A DNA stretch of 64,000 nucleotides from RGIG8244 sp045639325 (GTDB lineage: Bacteria; Verrucomicrobiota; Lentisphaeria; Victivallales; UBA1829): the NCBI GenBank assembly GCA_045639325.1, contig JAZUCU010000024.1, forward strand, positions 1 through 64,000, in the 5' to 3' direction. Below the pieces are notes generated by a model, which was given only the letters and a program-made list of their open reading frames with translations, was not told the origin of the DNA and did not search any database. Both the position numbers and the translations under genes were made by a program. Below, piece after piece: positions 24,912-33,450 of the stretch (within the stretch, counting starts at the first letter, position 1; each line of letters opens with the position of its first letter).

Positions 24912-25289
24912 ATGTACAAGAAATCATTAAAATTTATTTTATGCGGACTTTGTCTTTGTTCCTGTTTTGTTTTATTTGGCAACACTAGTAATAGTTCTAA
25001 GAAGGAAAATGCATTTTGTCTAACATGTCACATGAAAGCTCAGAAACAAAAAAAACAAAGTTATTCTTGTACATGTCCCAAAAAGCCAGAAAAAGTAACT
25101 GGTAAAACTATACCTCCTCCTCTGCTTAAGCGGCTTCAAGTCGCCGCTTATACATGTAATAGTAAAATAGCTAAGGCTTTTATATTCTGTGCATATGGAA
25201 TAGTCTTCATATATTACAATTATCCAATCATAGGGATAATATGCCTTGTCGTTGGTGGCGGCTTTGCATATGCTGCGTTGAAAAAATAA
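24912..25289 (+). CDS. Small cysteine-rich membrane protein with a CxxCH motif, unrecognised
   Basis: The 125-aa protein has an N-terminal signal-like hydrophobic segment (residues about 5-26, unusually rich in Cys: CGLCLCSC), a polar middle with CLTCHM (CxxCH, the form of a haem c attachment site) near residue 40 and SYSCTCPKK, a proline-containing KTIPPPLLKRL, and one or two hydrophobic helices at the C-terminus (about 85-122, with GIICLVVGGGFAYAAL). AAGGAG lies 8 bases before the ATG at 24912, so it looks translated. I do not recognise a family; the size and two C-terminal helices recall small membrane toxins or pilins, but that is a guess. It lies between repeat copies 1 and 2. Confidence 0.65.
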   Translation: MYKKSLKFILCGLCLCSCFVLFGNTSNSSKKENAFCLTCHMKAQKQKKQSYSCTCPKKPEKVTGKTIPPPLLKRLQVAAYTCNSKIAKAFIFCAYGIVFIYYNYPIIGIICLVVGGGFAYAALKK

Positions 25290-25376
25290 AAATTGTTTTT
25301 TTTGATTATAAAGACGATTTCATCAAAAAGGAACAATAATATACCTTTGTTGCAATGTACAGATTGCATTGTTTTT

Positions 25377-25498
25377 AGTGAACGCATTAAGATTAAGAAG
25401 AGTATTCTGGAAACTTTGCGATTTCTTATGTAAGTTAAAAATACATTCAGAAGTAAGTATTCCAGATGAAAAAACAAATAAAAAACTGAAAGGATAAA
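25377..25498 (+). repeat. Internal repeat copy 2 (both halves)
   Basis: The left half (25377-25436) resembles 26541-26602; the right half (25416-25498) resembles 24738-24821. It therefore separates the two genes of the island as a complete unit. The rest of the gap (25290-25376 and 25499-25675) is AT-rich and holds no gene I can support. Confidence 0.7.
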
Positions 25499-25675
25499 AG
25501 TAATATCAACAAAAGAAAGTTGAAATCTTTGTTTGGGACATTTTTTGTTAAATATCGAATGTATATTTAGTATTTAGCATAACCTGACAATTACAATTAA
25601 GTTACACTTATTTGCAGATATTGGTAAATAAGTCAGAAAGCTTTGATACTAACAAAATTTATCGTAGGAGAGAAA

Positions 25676-26482
25676 ATGAAAGATTTTGCAGCAATGATTC
25701 CTGAAATGGAACAAGAAGAATTACTGAAGGCTTGGAAAACAAACCGTATAATATGTTCCGTCAATGCAAGTTTGTTGTTTTTACTGATGATGTATGGAAT
25801 AATGTTAATTGCGTATGCTCCTAAAACTGTTAATAAAACAGGGTTTCTTTGTTGGAGTATTATAGTAACCTCTGCTACTGTCCTGGCATTTATATCGACT
25901 CTTTTTTGCAAAAAAACTAAAAAGTGTTGGTATTCAGTTGTTTTTACAAGCGTCGGATTGGTGACTTTTTTGGTTGCATGGTTACATGGTGCACTATACT
26001 TGAGCGAGTACAAGATTTCAAAACTATTCGCTACTTTAAAAATGTGGGCTATGTATGAAGGTTGGTTGTTAAGCGTAATTTTGGTAATTGCAGCATATAT
26101 TGTGATTATATCACTTTTTATCTGTTTTAGAAAATATCTTTTGAACAGTATGGAACTCAAAAAAGAAATAAACAAACGGGCGGTAGATTATCTGAAAAGC
26201 CAAGATGTTGAAATTGTCAAAAATTTATATTGCACAATGATTAAACAGATCTACTGTTTGATTGCTATGGTAATATTCGTAGCAATCATTGTAGTAGCTA
26301 CAATCTTTGATGTTGCAGTCCTGGGCGTTTTTATGCTTCTTTTTACAATCGTATTATTACCGATTTTGCTGACATATTATTTCTGTAAGACGATTTATCT
26401 TCGGCACAAAGTTGCATGTCCGTTTCCGTTTTATTTCGCAACATTGAAAGCTGTCGTAAAAGACAATAATTGTACAAAATAA
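25676..26482 (+). CDS. Polytopic membrane protein, unrecognised
   Basis: The 268-aa protein starts with an acidic, soluble segment (MKDFAAMIPEMEQEELLKAW), then has about six hydrophobic helices: around residues 30-50, 62-80, 88-108, 127-148, 190-212 and 213-235. A charged loop of about 35 residues (KKEINKRAVDYLKSQDVEIVK) lies between helices four and five. No motif is familiar. The ATG at 25676 has GTAGGAGAG 4-11 bases upstream; the in-frame start at 25643 does not. Codon use is AT-rich, as in the neighbouring gene at 24912 and unlike the flanking genes, which fits a transferred segment. It lies between internal repeat copies 2 and 3. Confidence 0.7.
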   Translation: MKDFAAMIPEMEQEELLKAWKTNRIICSVNASLLFLLMMYGIMLIAYAPKTVNKTGFLCWSIIVTSATVLAFISTLFCKKTKKCWYSVVFTSVGLVTFLVAWLHGALYLSEYKISKLFATLKMWAMYEGWLLSVILVIAAYIVIISLFICFRKYLLNSMELKKEINKRAVDYLKSQDVEIVKNLYCTMIKQIYCLIAMVIFVAIIVVATIFDVAVLGVFMLLFTIVLLPILLTYYFCKTIYLRHKVACPFPFYFATLKAVVKDNNCTK

Positions 26483-26540
26483 CATCCATACCAATAGGGA
26501 GATCATCAATTGCTGGAACGAGTCTTAATCGCATTGGATT

Positions 26541-26602
26541 CTGTGAAAGCATTGAGATAAAGAAAATATTACGAGAACTATTTGCGGTCTCTTGTGTAAA
26601 TC
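26541..26602 (+). repeat. Internal repeat copy 3 (left half)
   Basis: It resembles 25377-25436 over about 60 bp (GTGAA-GCATT-AGAT-AAGAA...TTTGCG-T-TCTT-TGTAA), which at protein level reads as FCESIEIKKILREL against FSERIKIKKSILETL. Neither copy is an intact gene; they may be remnants of one coding segment. The remaining gap to 26730 holds nothing I recognise. Confidence 0.6.
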
Positions 26603-26730
26603 AACAATGCACAAGAAACCGCTATGTTTTTTTAGATTAATGATGCCGGGATGCACAAAACATCTTTATTCGGCAGGGGCAATATTTCCGGACAGGAACA
26701 GACGATCGCGCCTTTTTTGACCTTTATTTT

Positions 26731-26810
26731 GTGATTTGCAAATCGAAAAACGATATATATTCGTTATTTTTTTATCTATTTTCAGTGTTTTGTGTATTAG
26801 AGGGAAAAAA
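26731..26810. repeat. Right outer direct repeat of the AT-rich island
   Basis: Same orientation copy of 24309-24384 with the identical 28-nt core at 26757-26784. It also contains the perfect palindrome GATTTGCAAATC (26733-26744). From here to 26965 no gene is seen. Confidence 0.85.
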
Positions 26811-26965
26811 ACTGTGATGATTTCAATTTCAAATTCAAAGTACGGGAACTGCAGAAAAAAATTCTTGCGTTGCTTGCAAAAAAGCACTTTCAAGGTTATA
26901 TTACTGCAAAACGTAAACGGCTGAAATGCCGATTTTATCAGTCAAAAAAATAAAGGTTCAAAAAT

Positions 26966-28735
26966 ATGAAATCTCCGGAATTGATTGTGATTGGTTTGGA
27001 TGGAGCTGTGGATTCCTATATTGCTAAAGAAATCGCAAAAGGTAATCTGCCCAATTTTGCACGTCTGCTTGAACGCGGTTGCCGTATGACCGATCTCCGT
27101 CCTGTTCATCCGACGATCACTCCTGTATGTTGGAGTGCTCTGCAAACCGGGGCAACTCCGGAAATTAACGGAATCGTGGCCGATCAGCTTTATCTGGGGG
27201 GGCATATTTCCAAGTTGGTTTCCTCTTACAACGGTACGCATCTTTTGGCTGAACGTTTCTGGGAAGCAGCGGCACGCGCCGGAAAAACTTCGATCATTGA
27301 CAGTATGCCTGTGTCCGGTCCGCGCCGTTCCGATTTGGTCTGGCAGATGGAAGGCACCAGCGGCAATCCGGGCAGAATGGTCATGCCGGATGGTTCCGTT
27401 GAATATGTCGATGTTCCACAGCAAGTCTGGTTTTTCGGCAAAGATAAAAAGCCGGTCGACACAATCGAGGGTGTTCTTATTGCTCCATCAAAAATCAAAG
27501 AGAATGGAAATGGCTCGTTTATGCTTGAAGTCGATCTGGAATCTCCGGATGCAAACCGTCACAAGCTGCTGCCATTCGTTTGGGATCTGCTGCCGACGGA
27601 TGACGGTTTCATGATCAATTTCAATGACCGGAATATTTCTCTTGCAGAAAATCAATGGTCCGAACCGGTATTCCGGCAGATGGAAACGCTGAACGGGTCA
27701 TTGGAATTGGCTTTCCGTTTTTATTGCGGGGCGTATGAGGATGGTTATATGATTTTTTCTTCCGCCGCGAGTTACATCATTGACCGGGCTTTTCCCGAGG
27801 AGTTTGCAGAAGTCTTTCATAAAATGCCCCCCACGCCGATCGAACGGGAATATGTATTTTTTGCCAATCCTAAAACGAATAATATCACGATTGATTCCTG
27901 GGATAAACATTCACAATGGCATATTGAAATGTTCCGCCGTGCATTGAAAAAGCATATTCCTGATATCATCGTCACTTATTTCGGTTCCATTGATACAGTC
28001 AATCATTTCTTCTGGCCTCAACTTGCCGGAGCAATCAAAACAACACCCGAACAATACCGTTTTGTAGAAGACTGCTATCTCAAGACTTATCAGATCGCGG
28101 ATCGGTATATCGGATATTTTCTTGATGAAGTCGCGGATGACAATACAACACTATTGATCGTTTCCGACCACGGAGCGATCGGCGTAAAGGAAGAACGCAG
28201 CATTAACGATGCTCTCGCTGCCGCCGGATTACTAGTCTGGCAGCCGGGAACAAGAACTATCTGTTGGGAAAAGACTCGCGCAGCTTACCGGGGATGCGGT
28301 CATATTTATGTCAATCTGGAAGAACGGGGCAATGGAATCGTTCCCAGAGAAGATTACGAAAAAACGCTTGATGAAATCATCACCGCATTGCAAACCAATC
28401 TGCGGGGGCCTGATGGCGAATCCTATCTCGCTTTCGCAGTCAAAAAGCGGGAAGCCGGATTCTTTGGTCTTGGCGGTGAACGTTGCGGCGATGTGGTATT
28501 CGGTTTGACCGCCGGGTATGCCGCCATGACGGTTCATGCAGAACAGATCCCGACTGCACTCAATGACTTCGGTGGAATGCGTGCTTTGGGTATACTTTCC
28601 GGTCCGGACGTTCCACACGGAATTTACACAAAGCCGGTCAACAGCATCGACCTTGCCCCGACACTCTGTGCACGAATGTCCGTTCCTCTGCCTGCGGAAA
28701 GTAACGGCCGGGTAATCTATGACTTTTTGAAATAA
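26966..28735 (+). CDS. Alkaline-phosphatase-superfamily enzyme (type I phosphodiesterase / nucleotide pyrophosphatase-like)
   Basis: The 589-aa protein begins LIVIGLDGAVDSYI, the first metal-binding Asp of the alkaline phosphatase superfamily, and continues with PVHPTITPVCWSALQTGA, which carries the Thr nucleophile region of nucleotide pyrophosphatase/phosphodiesterases. Further metal ligands are in YFGSIDTVNHFFWP (D and H, near residue 340) and VSDHGA (near residue 395). There is no signal peptide, so it is probably cytosolic and hydrolyses a phosphodiester or phosphonate; the substrate is unknown. A TAAAGG site lies 9-10 bases before the ATG. It meets the TauE gene head to head with only 4 bp between stops. 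Confidence 0.85.
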   Translation: MKSPELIVIGLDGAVDSYIAKEIAKGNLPNFARLLERGCRMTDLRPVHPTITPVCWSALQTGATPEINGIVADQLYLGGHISKLVSSYNGTHLLAERFWEAAARAGKTSIIDSMPVSGPRRSDLVWQMEGTSGNPGRMVMPDGSVEYVDVPQQVWFFGKDKKPVDTIEGVLIAPSKIKENGNGSFMLEVDLESPDANRHKLLPFVWDLLPTDDGFMINFNDRNISLAENQWSEPVFRQMETLNGSLELAFRFYCGAYEDGYMIFSSAASYIIDRAFPEEFAEVFHKMPPTPIEREYVFFANPKTNNITIDSWDKHSQWHIEMFRRALKKHIPDIIVTYFGSIDTVNHFFWPQLAGAIKTTPEQYRFVEDCYLKTYQIADRYIGYFLDEVADDNTTLLIVSDHGAIGVKEERSINDALAAAGLLVWQPGTRTICWEKTRAAYRGCGHIYVNLEERGNGIVPREDYEKTLDEIITALQTNLRGPDGESYLAFAVKKREAGFFGLGGERCGDVVFGLTAGYAAMTVHAEQIPTALNDFGGMRALGILSGPDVPHGIYTKPVNSIDLAPTLCARMSVPLPAESNGRVIYDFLK

Positions 28736-28739
28736 AAAA

Positions 28740-29510
28740 TCAAATGATCCCCATTTGATGGAGAAGGTTGAAGCCGAGAGATAAGGCGGCAATCAGCAGA
28801 ATCGTATAGACGATCAGCCGGAAGGTGCGTTCGTTGACTTTATGATGAAGATAATCACCAGTCAACAGACCGCAGATCACAAACGGGATCGCACAAAGAA
28901 TCTGGCGTCCCAACCGGGGCGTCCAGACGTTACCCGCAAGAGTCCATTTGCTTAACATGATCACATTCATGGAGCACCACAACATACTCAGAGTGACACG
29001 GAAATTTGATTTGTTGGGTAATGCTTTCGAGGCATAAATGACGATCACCGGTCCGCCGGAACTGAAGGCTCCATGGATGATCCCGCCACAAATCAGGATC
29101 AGGTGCATGAAAATGTTCTTCTTTACGGGTTGGTCGGTTTTACTCTGATTTTTTAAGGTCGTATAAATTCCTTTGACGCCGACTAAAAGCATAAAACAGA
29201 CCAGGATACCAGTCATGACGCTGCGTGGCAGGTAATCCATAATGAGCAGCCCGATGGGGATACAGAGCGCAACATGGGCGGCGATAAACAGATATTCCCG
29301 CCACTGGATGTTACGCCAGGATTTGTATACGAGAAGTATCCCCAGTATCCAGCCGAGACAGGTCAGCAAGGGAATCGCTTTTTCGATACCGATCAGCATA
29401 ATCACGAAAGGCAAAGCCAGAATCGTGCTGCCGAATCCGGAAATACCTTCGATCGCCGCTGTGGAAAAAACAATGAGTCCGATCAGCAGAATAAGCAACA
29501 GTTCATTCAT
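28740..29510 (-). CDS. TauE/SafE-family sulfite/organic-anion exporter
   Basis: The 256-aa membrane protein shows about eight helices in two related halves. Near the N-terminus is the family motif AAIEGISGFGSTILALP (about residues 18-34) and in the second half GGIIHGAFSSGGPVIVIYA (near 145), as in TauE/SafE permeases for sulfite, sulfoacetate or similar anions. The ATG at 29510 lies 2 bp after the stop of the GH95 gene, so the two are co-transcribed; a TTG at 29516 is also in frame. Export or uptake of a sulfonated or acidic product from glycan breakdown would fit the partner, but this is inference. Confidence 0.88.
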   Translation of the reverse strand: MNELLLILLIGLIVFSTAAIEGISGFGSTILALPFVIMLIGIEKAIPLLTCLGWILGILLVYKSWRNIQWREYLFIAAHVALCIPIGLLIMDYLPRSVMTGILVCFMLLVGVKGIYTTLKNQSKTDQPVKKNIFMHLILICGGIIHGAFSSGGPVIVIYASKALPNKSNFRVTLSMLWCSMNVIMLSKWTLAGNVWTPRLGRQILCAIPFVICGLLTGDYLHHKVNERTFRLIVYTILLIAALSLGFNLLHQMGII

Positions 29511-29512
29511 GC

Positions 29513-31726
29513 TCAAACACTCTTGAGAGTAAGTGTTTCACCGGCTTTCATGGAGAGGGTCAGCACATTATTTTCGACAACTGCATTTGCCGGAATCTGC
29601 CATTCGGTTACCGGAGCGGGCAGGGAAAGGCGTAACGTGTTGTCGCGTCCTGCTGTGATCTGCAATTCGGGGCATGTACCGCGATGGAATTTACCGCTGA
29701 CACAGAAGCCGCCGGGAGCCGGCATGTTTTCTACGAAAGAATTTTTCCAGCGTTGGGGGATGGTTCCGACATAGAGGATATTCCGGCGGGCGTGCACGAA
29801 CATTTCCTGAATGGCTGTAACAGAGCCCATTGCGGCATCCATCTGCATGATTTCCGGGCGCAACTGATCTGCCATGAATGAGAATCCTTTGAAGTTGGTG
29901 TCATGACGGGAGTTGCCGCCTTCGTTGGTATAGAAACGCTTGAAGATTTCCAGTGTCAATTCCGCACTTTCCCCGCCATTGAGACGTGTATTGAGCATGG
30001 CAGCCCAAGCCATACTCCAGCCGGCCCACATGCCCATACCTTTTCCCTGCCAGATCCGACGGGTGTGGCAGATGATGTCTTTCCATTCCGGATCGTTCTG
30101 ATCGAGGGTATCGAAGGGACAGATACCGGCAAGGTGAGAGTGATGACGGTGACTTTCTTCCAATATCTGACCATCCCAGAGGGCGATTTCTTTCTCGCCG
30201 GGATAGCGGAATTCTTCCATGTGCTGGTCGCCGCGGACAGGTGTATGAATACTTGCCAGCGGGAGTTTTTCCCGGATTTCCTGCCAGAACGGGTCGGGCG
30301 TGACATTGAGCCATTGTGCTGCAGTGAGGAGGTTTTCTGCCAGACGGTGAATTGCTGCGACCTGGAAGCTTGCATTTTTGCCCCATGCCGTCATCAGGGA
30401 ACCGCCGTATTCGGGGGAGATGCTGACGGGCAGTTCAAGGGCGCCGTCGGCTGTCCGTGTGATCATCGCCTGGAAGACGCGCATGACGCCTTTCATAAAG
30501 TCGAAGACTTCCGTGCGTAAAAATTCCATATCGCTGTAATAATCGCAATAATCGAACATCATCTGTGCGACCCATGCGGCGCAGGCGTGGTCGATGGAGC
30601 CGGTCCAGAATCCGCCCATGCATGTACCGTGATCATCGACTGCATGAGGAACCATGATGCCGTCATCAATACCGACAAAGCACTTTGCATTGTATCTGAG
30701 TTTGTCTTTCCAGTCCAGCAACATTTTAAAGACGGGCATCAGGTTGCGGGGACGGTTGGCGCGGTAGGCGGGCCAGTAACACATTTCCAGATTGATATTG
30801 AGGTGATAATCTCCGGACCAGGGCGGGAAACTGTTATCTTCGAGCCAGGGTCCTTGCAAACCGGCGGGCCAACCGCTTTCGTCAGTCATAGCGCCGAATT
30901 TGTATAAGCCGTACCAGTAAAGTTCTTCCAATGCGGGATTGTCGATTCCGACCTTGGGAATATCTTTCCAGTATTGACTCCACCAGTTTGTATTTTCTGC
31001 TGTCAATGCATCAAAATCGACCTGTTCCGCAGCAAGGAGCGTCTGTTTCAATTCGGCAGCGTCTTTTGCACGGGCGAATTTGACGGAGAATTGAGCACCA
31101 TCCTGACGGCAGAACAAACCGAAACCATCATCGACGGGGAGCATATTCGCGAAACCGTGACCATTCGCGGTGGAAAATCTTTCGGGCTCGGGAATGGAGA
31201 TGGATGCCAGCGCACCGTTACTCATGGAGTAAGAGTCGCGGACGATGAACTCTTTGACATCGGGGGCGAAGAAAGAGAATCTGCCTTTTTCTTCCATATC
31301 GAGCCGGAACTCCATGACTTTTTCTGTTCCTTCGGGGGCGGTATAGAAGATTTTCAGCAAGCCGTCGGCAAGACGCAATTCGTAATGAGTGAGCTTGGAT
31401 TTTTCGACGAGATGCAATTCAATTCTGCCCACCGGGACGAGGCACGGGCATTTCGGCTGACCAGGGACATTTTCCGTTGTAGACTTGAACATGTCTCTGA
31501 TCTTTTCCATATCTTTATTCTGCAGATGAGTGTAAAGATCTTTGAAATTGATTTTTTCTGTCCATTCCATGCCGCCGCGATGATCCCAGAGTGCGGAACA
31601 CCCGAAGGAGATGTTCAGAAGATCATTCTGTCCCCAGAGGAGAATTCCGAGATAGCTGTTGCCGAGGACTGCACCGGTTTGGATACGGGGCAGGGGAAAG
31701 TCGCGCGTCATTATAAATTTGCACAT
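29513..31726 (-). CDS. Glycoside hydrolase family 95-like (alpha-L-fucosidase/galactosidase)
   Basis: The 737-aa protein resembles GH95, inverting alpha-1,2-L-fucosidases. The catalytic-domain signatures are present: GPWLEDNSFPPWSGDYHLNINLEM near residue 290 with the paired Asn residues that activate water, ISPEYGG near residue 465 with the acid Glu, SHRHHSHLAG near residue 550, and MQMDAAMG near residue 640 with the conserved Asp. The N-terminal beta domain occupies about residues 1-240. There is no signal peptide, so it probably acts in the cytosol on imported oligosaccharides, or the start is mis-set. Some normally aromatic or Asn positions differ, so a related specificity is possible. It is the first gene of a two-gene unit with TauE. 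Confidence 0.82.
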   Translation of the reverse strand: MCKFIMTRDFPLPRIQTGAVLGNSYLGILLWGQNDLLNISFGCSALWDHRGGMEWTEKINFKDLYTHLQNKDMEKIRDMFKSTTENVPGQPKCPCLVPVGRIELHLVEKSKLTHYELRLADGLLKIFYTAPEGTEKVMEFRLDMEEKGRFSFFAPDVKEFIVRDSYSMSNGALASISIPEPERFSTANGHGFANMLPVDDGFGLFCRQDGAQFSVKFARAKDAAELKQTLLAAEQVDFDALTAENTNWWSQYWKDIPKVGIDNPALEELYWYGLYKFGAMTDESGWPAGLQGPWLEDNSFPPWSGDYHLNINLEMCYWPAYRANRPRNLMPVFKMLLDWKDKLRYNAKCFVGIDDGIMVPHAVDDHGTCMGGFWTGSIDHACAAWVAQMMFDYCDYYSDMEFLRTEVFDFMKGVMRVFQAMITRTADGALELPVSISPEYGGSLMTAWGKNASFQVAAIHRLAENLLTAAQWLNVTPDPFWQEIREKLPLASIHTPVRGDQHMEEFRYPGEKEIALWDGQILEESHRHHSHLAGICPFDTLDQNDPEWKDIICHTRRIWQGKGMGMWAGWSMAWAAMLNTRLNGGESAELTLEIFKRFYTNEGGNSRHDTNFKGFSFMADQLRPEIMQMDAAMGSVTAIQEMFVHARRNILYVGTIPQRWKNSFVENMPAPGGFCVSGKFHRGTCPELQITAGRDNTLRLSLPAPVTEWQIPANAVVENNVLTLSMKAGETLTLKSV

Positions 31727-31844
31727 AGTACAAAAATCCTTAAATAGTTATAAATTTCTTGTATAATTTACCACATTAGTATTAAAATGCAAATATGCAA
31801 TTGCGTTATTGAGAAAATAAAAACAATATTTTTTTCGGGAAAGT

Positions 31845-31873
31845 TTGATATTTTTATATTGAAGGTGTATATT
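31845..31873 (+). promoter_or_regulatory. Promoter of the acyl-ACP thioesterase unit
   Basis: TTGATA at 31845-31850, 17-bp spacer, TATATT at 31868-31873, 36 bp before the ATG. Confidence 0.65.
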
Positions 31874-31908
31874 ATAAGGATACATATATAATATCAAGGA
31901 AGGTCATT

Positions 31909-32670
31909 ATGGCTGAAAATAACAATATAATTCTGGAAATGCCGATCCGGATGAACGAATGTGGACCGGATGGAAAACTGCGTTCGCACATCTGGTTTGA
32001 TTATCTGCAGCACATTGCCGCGATTCATGCGGAAAAATTGGGCTTCGGGATGAGTGCAATCAAAGAAAAAAATCTGATCTGGGTGCTTTCCCGGATTAAA
32101 GTCGTTATGGAAGATGCCCCCCGCTATGATGATGTATTGCGTGTGGAAAGTTATCATAACGGTGCGGAAAAACTTTTTGCAAAACGTCAGTTTGTTGTTT
32201 CTTCCGCATTGAGCGGCAAACGATTCGGTTATGCTTCCAGTTTCTGGCTGACTTTGGAATTGCCGACTTTCCGTCCCCGTCCGCCCGCGAATTTCCTGAA
32301 AGAAAGAGTCATGGAAAATGTGGAGAAAGAAGATTTCTTCCCCATGCTTGATAAATTATCCTGTCCGGGCGAATTGACCGGGGAATTGCATTATGACATC
32401 AATTCTTCCAACATTGACTTGAATAACCATTTGAACAATACTTTTTACAGTGCGTATGCGCTCGACTGGATTGCCGCTGCGGTTCAGTCTCATATTCAGC
32501 TCAAAGAGATTCAGGTCAATTACAACCGTGCCATGCAGTTCGGCGAAGAAATCATTGTCAAAGGCTGTCTGCTTGGTGACGATGGATTTTATGTGGAAGG
32601 GATTGACCGGGAAAGCGGGAAAAATTCCTTCCAGGCGACAGGTAAGTACGTCCGTCAAAACGCAGAATAA
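31909..32670 (+). CDS. Acyl-ACP thioesterase (double hot-dog)
   Basis: The 253-aa protein matches bacterial acyl-ACP thioesterases of the FatA/FatB type, which release free fatty acids from ACP. The N-terminal hot-dog helix contains WFDYLQHIAAIHAEKLGFG, and the second domain contains SSNIDLNNHLNNTFYSAYALDW, holding the catalytic N-x-H pair near residue 170. It has no signal. The ribosome site AAGGAAGG lies about 9 bases before the ATG. Together with aas and the FabB-like gene elsewhere in the window it points to active fatty-acid metabolism. The next gene follows after 33 bp. Confidence 0.9.
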   Translation: MAENNNIILEMPIRMNECGPDGKLRSHIWFDYLQHIAAIHAEKLGFGMSAIKEKNLIWVLSRIKVVMEDAPRYDDVLRVESYHNGAEKLFAKRQFVVSSALSGKRFGYASSFWLTLELPTFRPRPPANFLKERVMENVEKEDFFPMLDKLSCPGELTGELHYDINSSNIDLNNHLNNTFYSAYALDWIAAAVQSHIQLKEIQVNYNRAMQFGEEIIVKGCLLGDDGFYVEGIDRESGKNSFQATGKYVRQNAE

Positions 32671-32703
32671 TAAACAATAGTATATATAACAGGAGATTTT
32701 ATT

Positions 32704-33450
32704 GTGAAGATGTCTTCATTCCGTAAATTTACTTTGATTGAACTGCTTGTTGTGATTGCAATTATTGCAATCCTTGCATCCATGCTGCTGCCTGCGCTTG
32801 GACGTGTCAAGGACAGTGCAAGTTTATCTCAGTGTCTCAACAACTGCAAAAATCTTTCCCGTGCCATGTATGCGTATGAAAGTGATCATAACGGTTATTT
32901 GTGCGATGTTTATAACCGGACAAAAGATGCAAGCAATAATCAGCTTGGCTGGACATATCGTATTTATACTTATGCTACGGGTGATAAAGTGGTATGGCAC
33001 TCCAGCGGGGGAATTGACGGCACAAAGAGTGCATCTGTTTTCTTTTGTCCCTCCAGTTCCGGAAACGGAATGTCAAAAAGCTTGCGAGTTTATGATACCT
33101 CTGTCGGTTATGGCGGAAATATCCTTTTGAATTCTTCTACTGTTCTGAAAGTCAGTCAGTTGAAACAGCCGTCCCAGAAAGCCCTTGTTGCAGAAAAATG
33201 GCGTTGTGATGCCTGGTATGTGGAAGGCAGAAAGCGCAATAATGCATCCCAGTACCGTCCCGCATTACGCCATGGCACCAATATGTTCATGGATGAAAAA
33301 AGTGAATTGACAAAAGCTCAAGTGACTGCTGCGTTTGTTGCATCCAATAAAGGAACATCCAACGTGGTGTTTGCGGATGGTCACGTGGAAAGCTGCAAGT
33401 ATCCCCGTTTGACAGAAAACAGTCACTTTATTTTCCACCTTGAAAAATGA
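32704..33450 (+). CDS. Prepilin-leader protein with H-X9-DG ending (DUF1559-like pseudopilin)
   Basis: The 248-aa protein starts with a type IV prepilin leader and helix: FTLIELLVVIAIIAILA follows K at -1, with Glu at +5. The usual Gly at -1 is replaced by Lys, as is common in PVC genomes. The C-terminal region carries NVVFADGHVES (near residue 222), the end motif of the DUF1559/H-X9-DG class. AGGAG at 32691-32695 fits the GTG start at 32704 (8-base gap) better than the ATG at 32710. The role of these abundant proteins is unknown; they may be minor pseudopilins of a secretion machine. The stop overlaps the next start (ATGA), which couples it to the GH123-like gene. Confidence 0.9.
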   Translation: MKMSSFRKFTLIELLVVIAIIAILASMLLPALGRVKDSASLSQCLNNCKNLSRAMYAYESDHNGYLCDVYNRTKDASNNQLGWTYRIYTYATGDKVVWHSSGGIDGTKSASVFFCPSSSGNGMSKSLRVYDTSVGYGGNILLNSSTVLKVSQLKQPSQKALVAEKWRCDAWYVEGRKRNNASQYRPALRHGTNMFMDEKSELTKAQVTAAFVASNKGTSNVVFADGHVESCKYPRLTENSHFIFHLEK

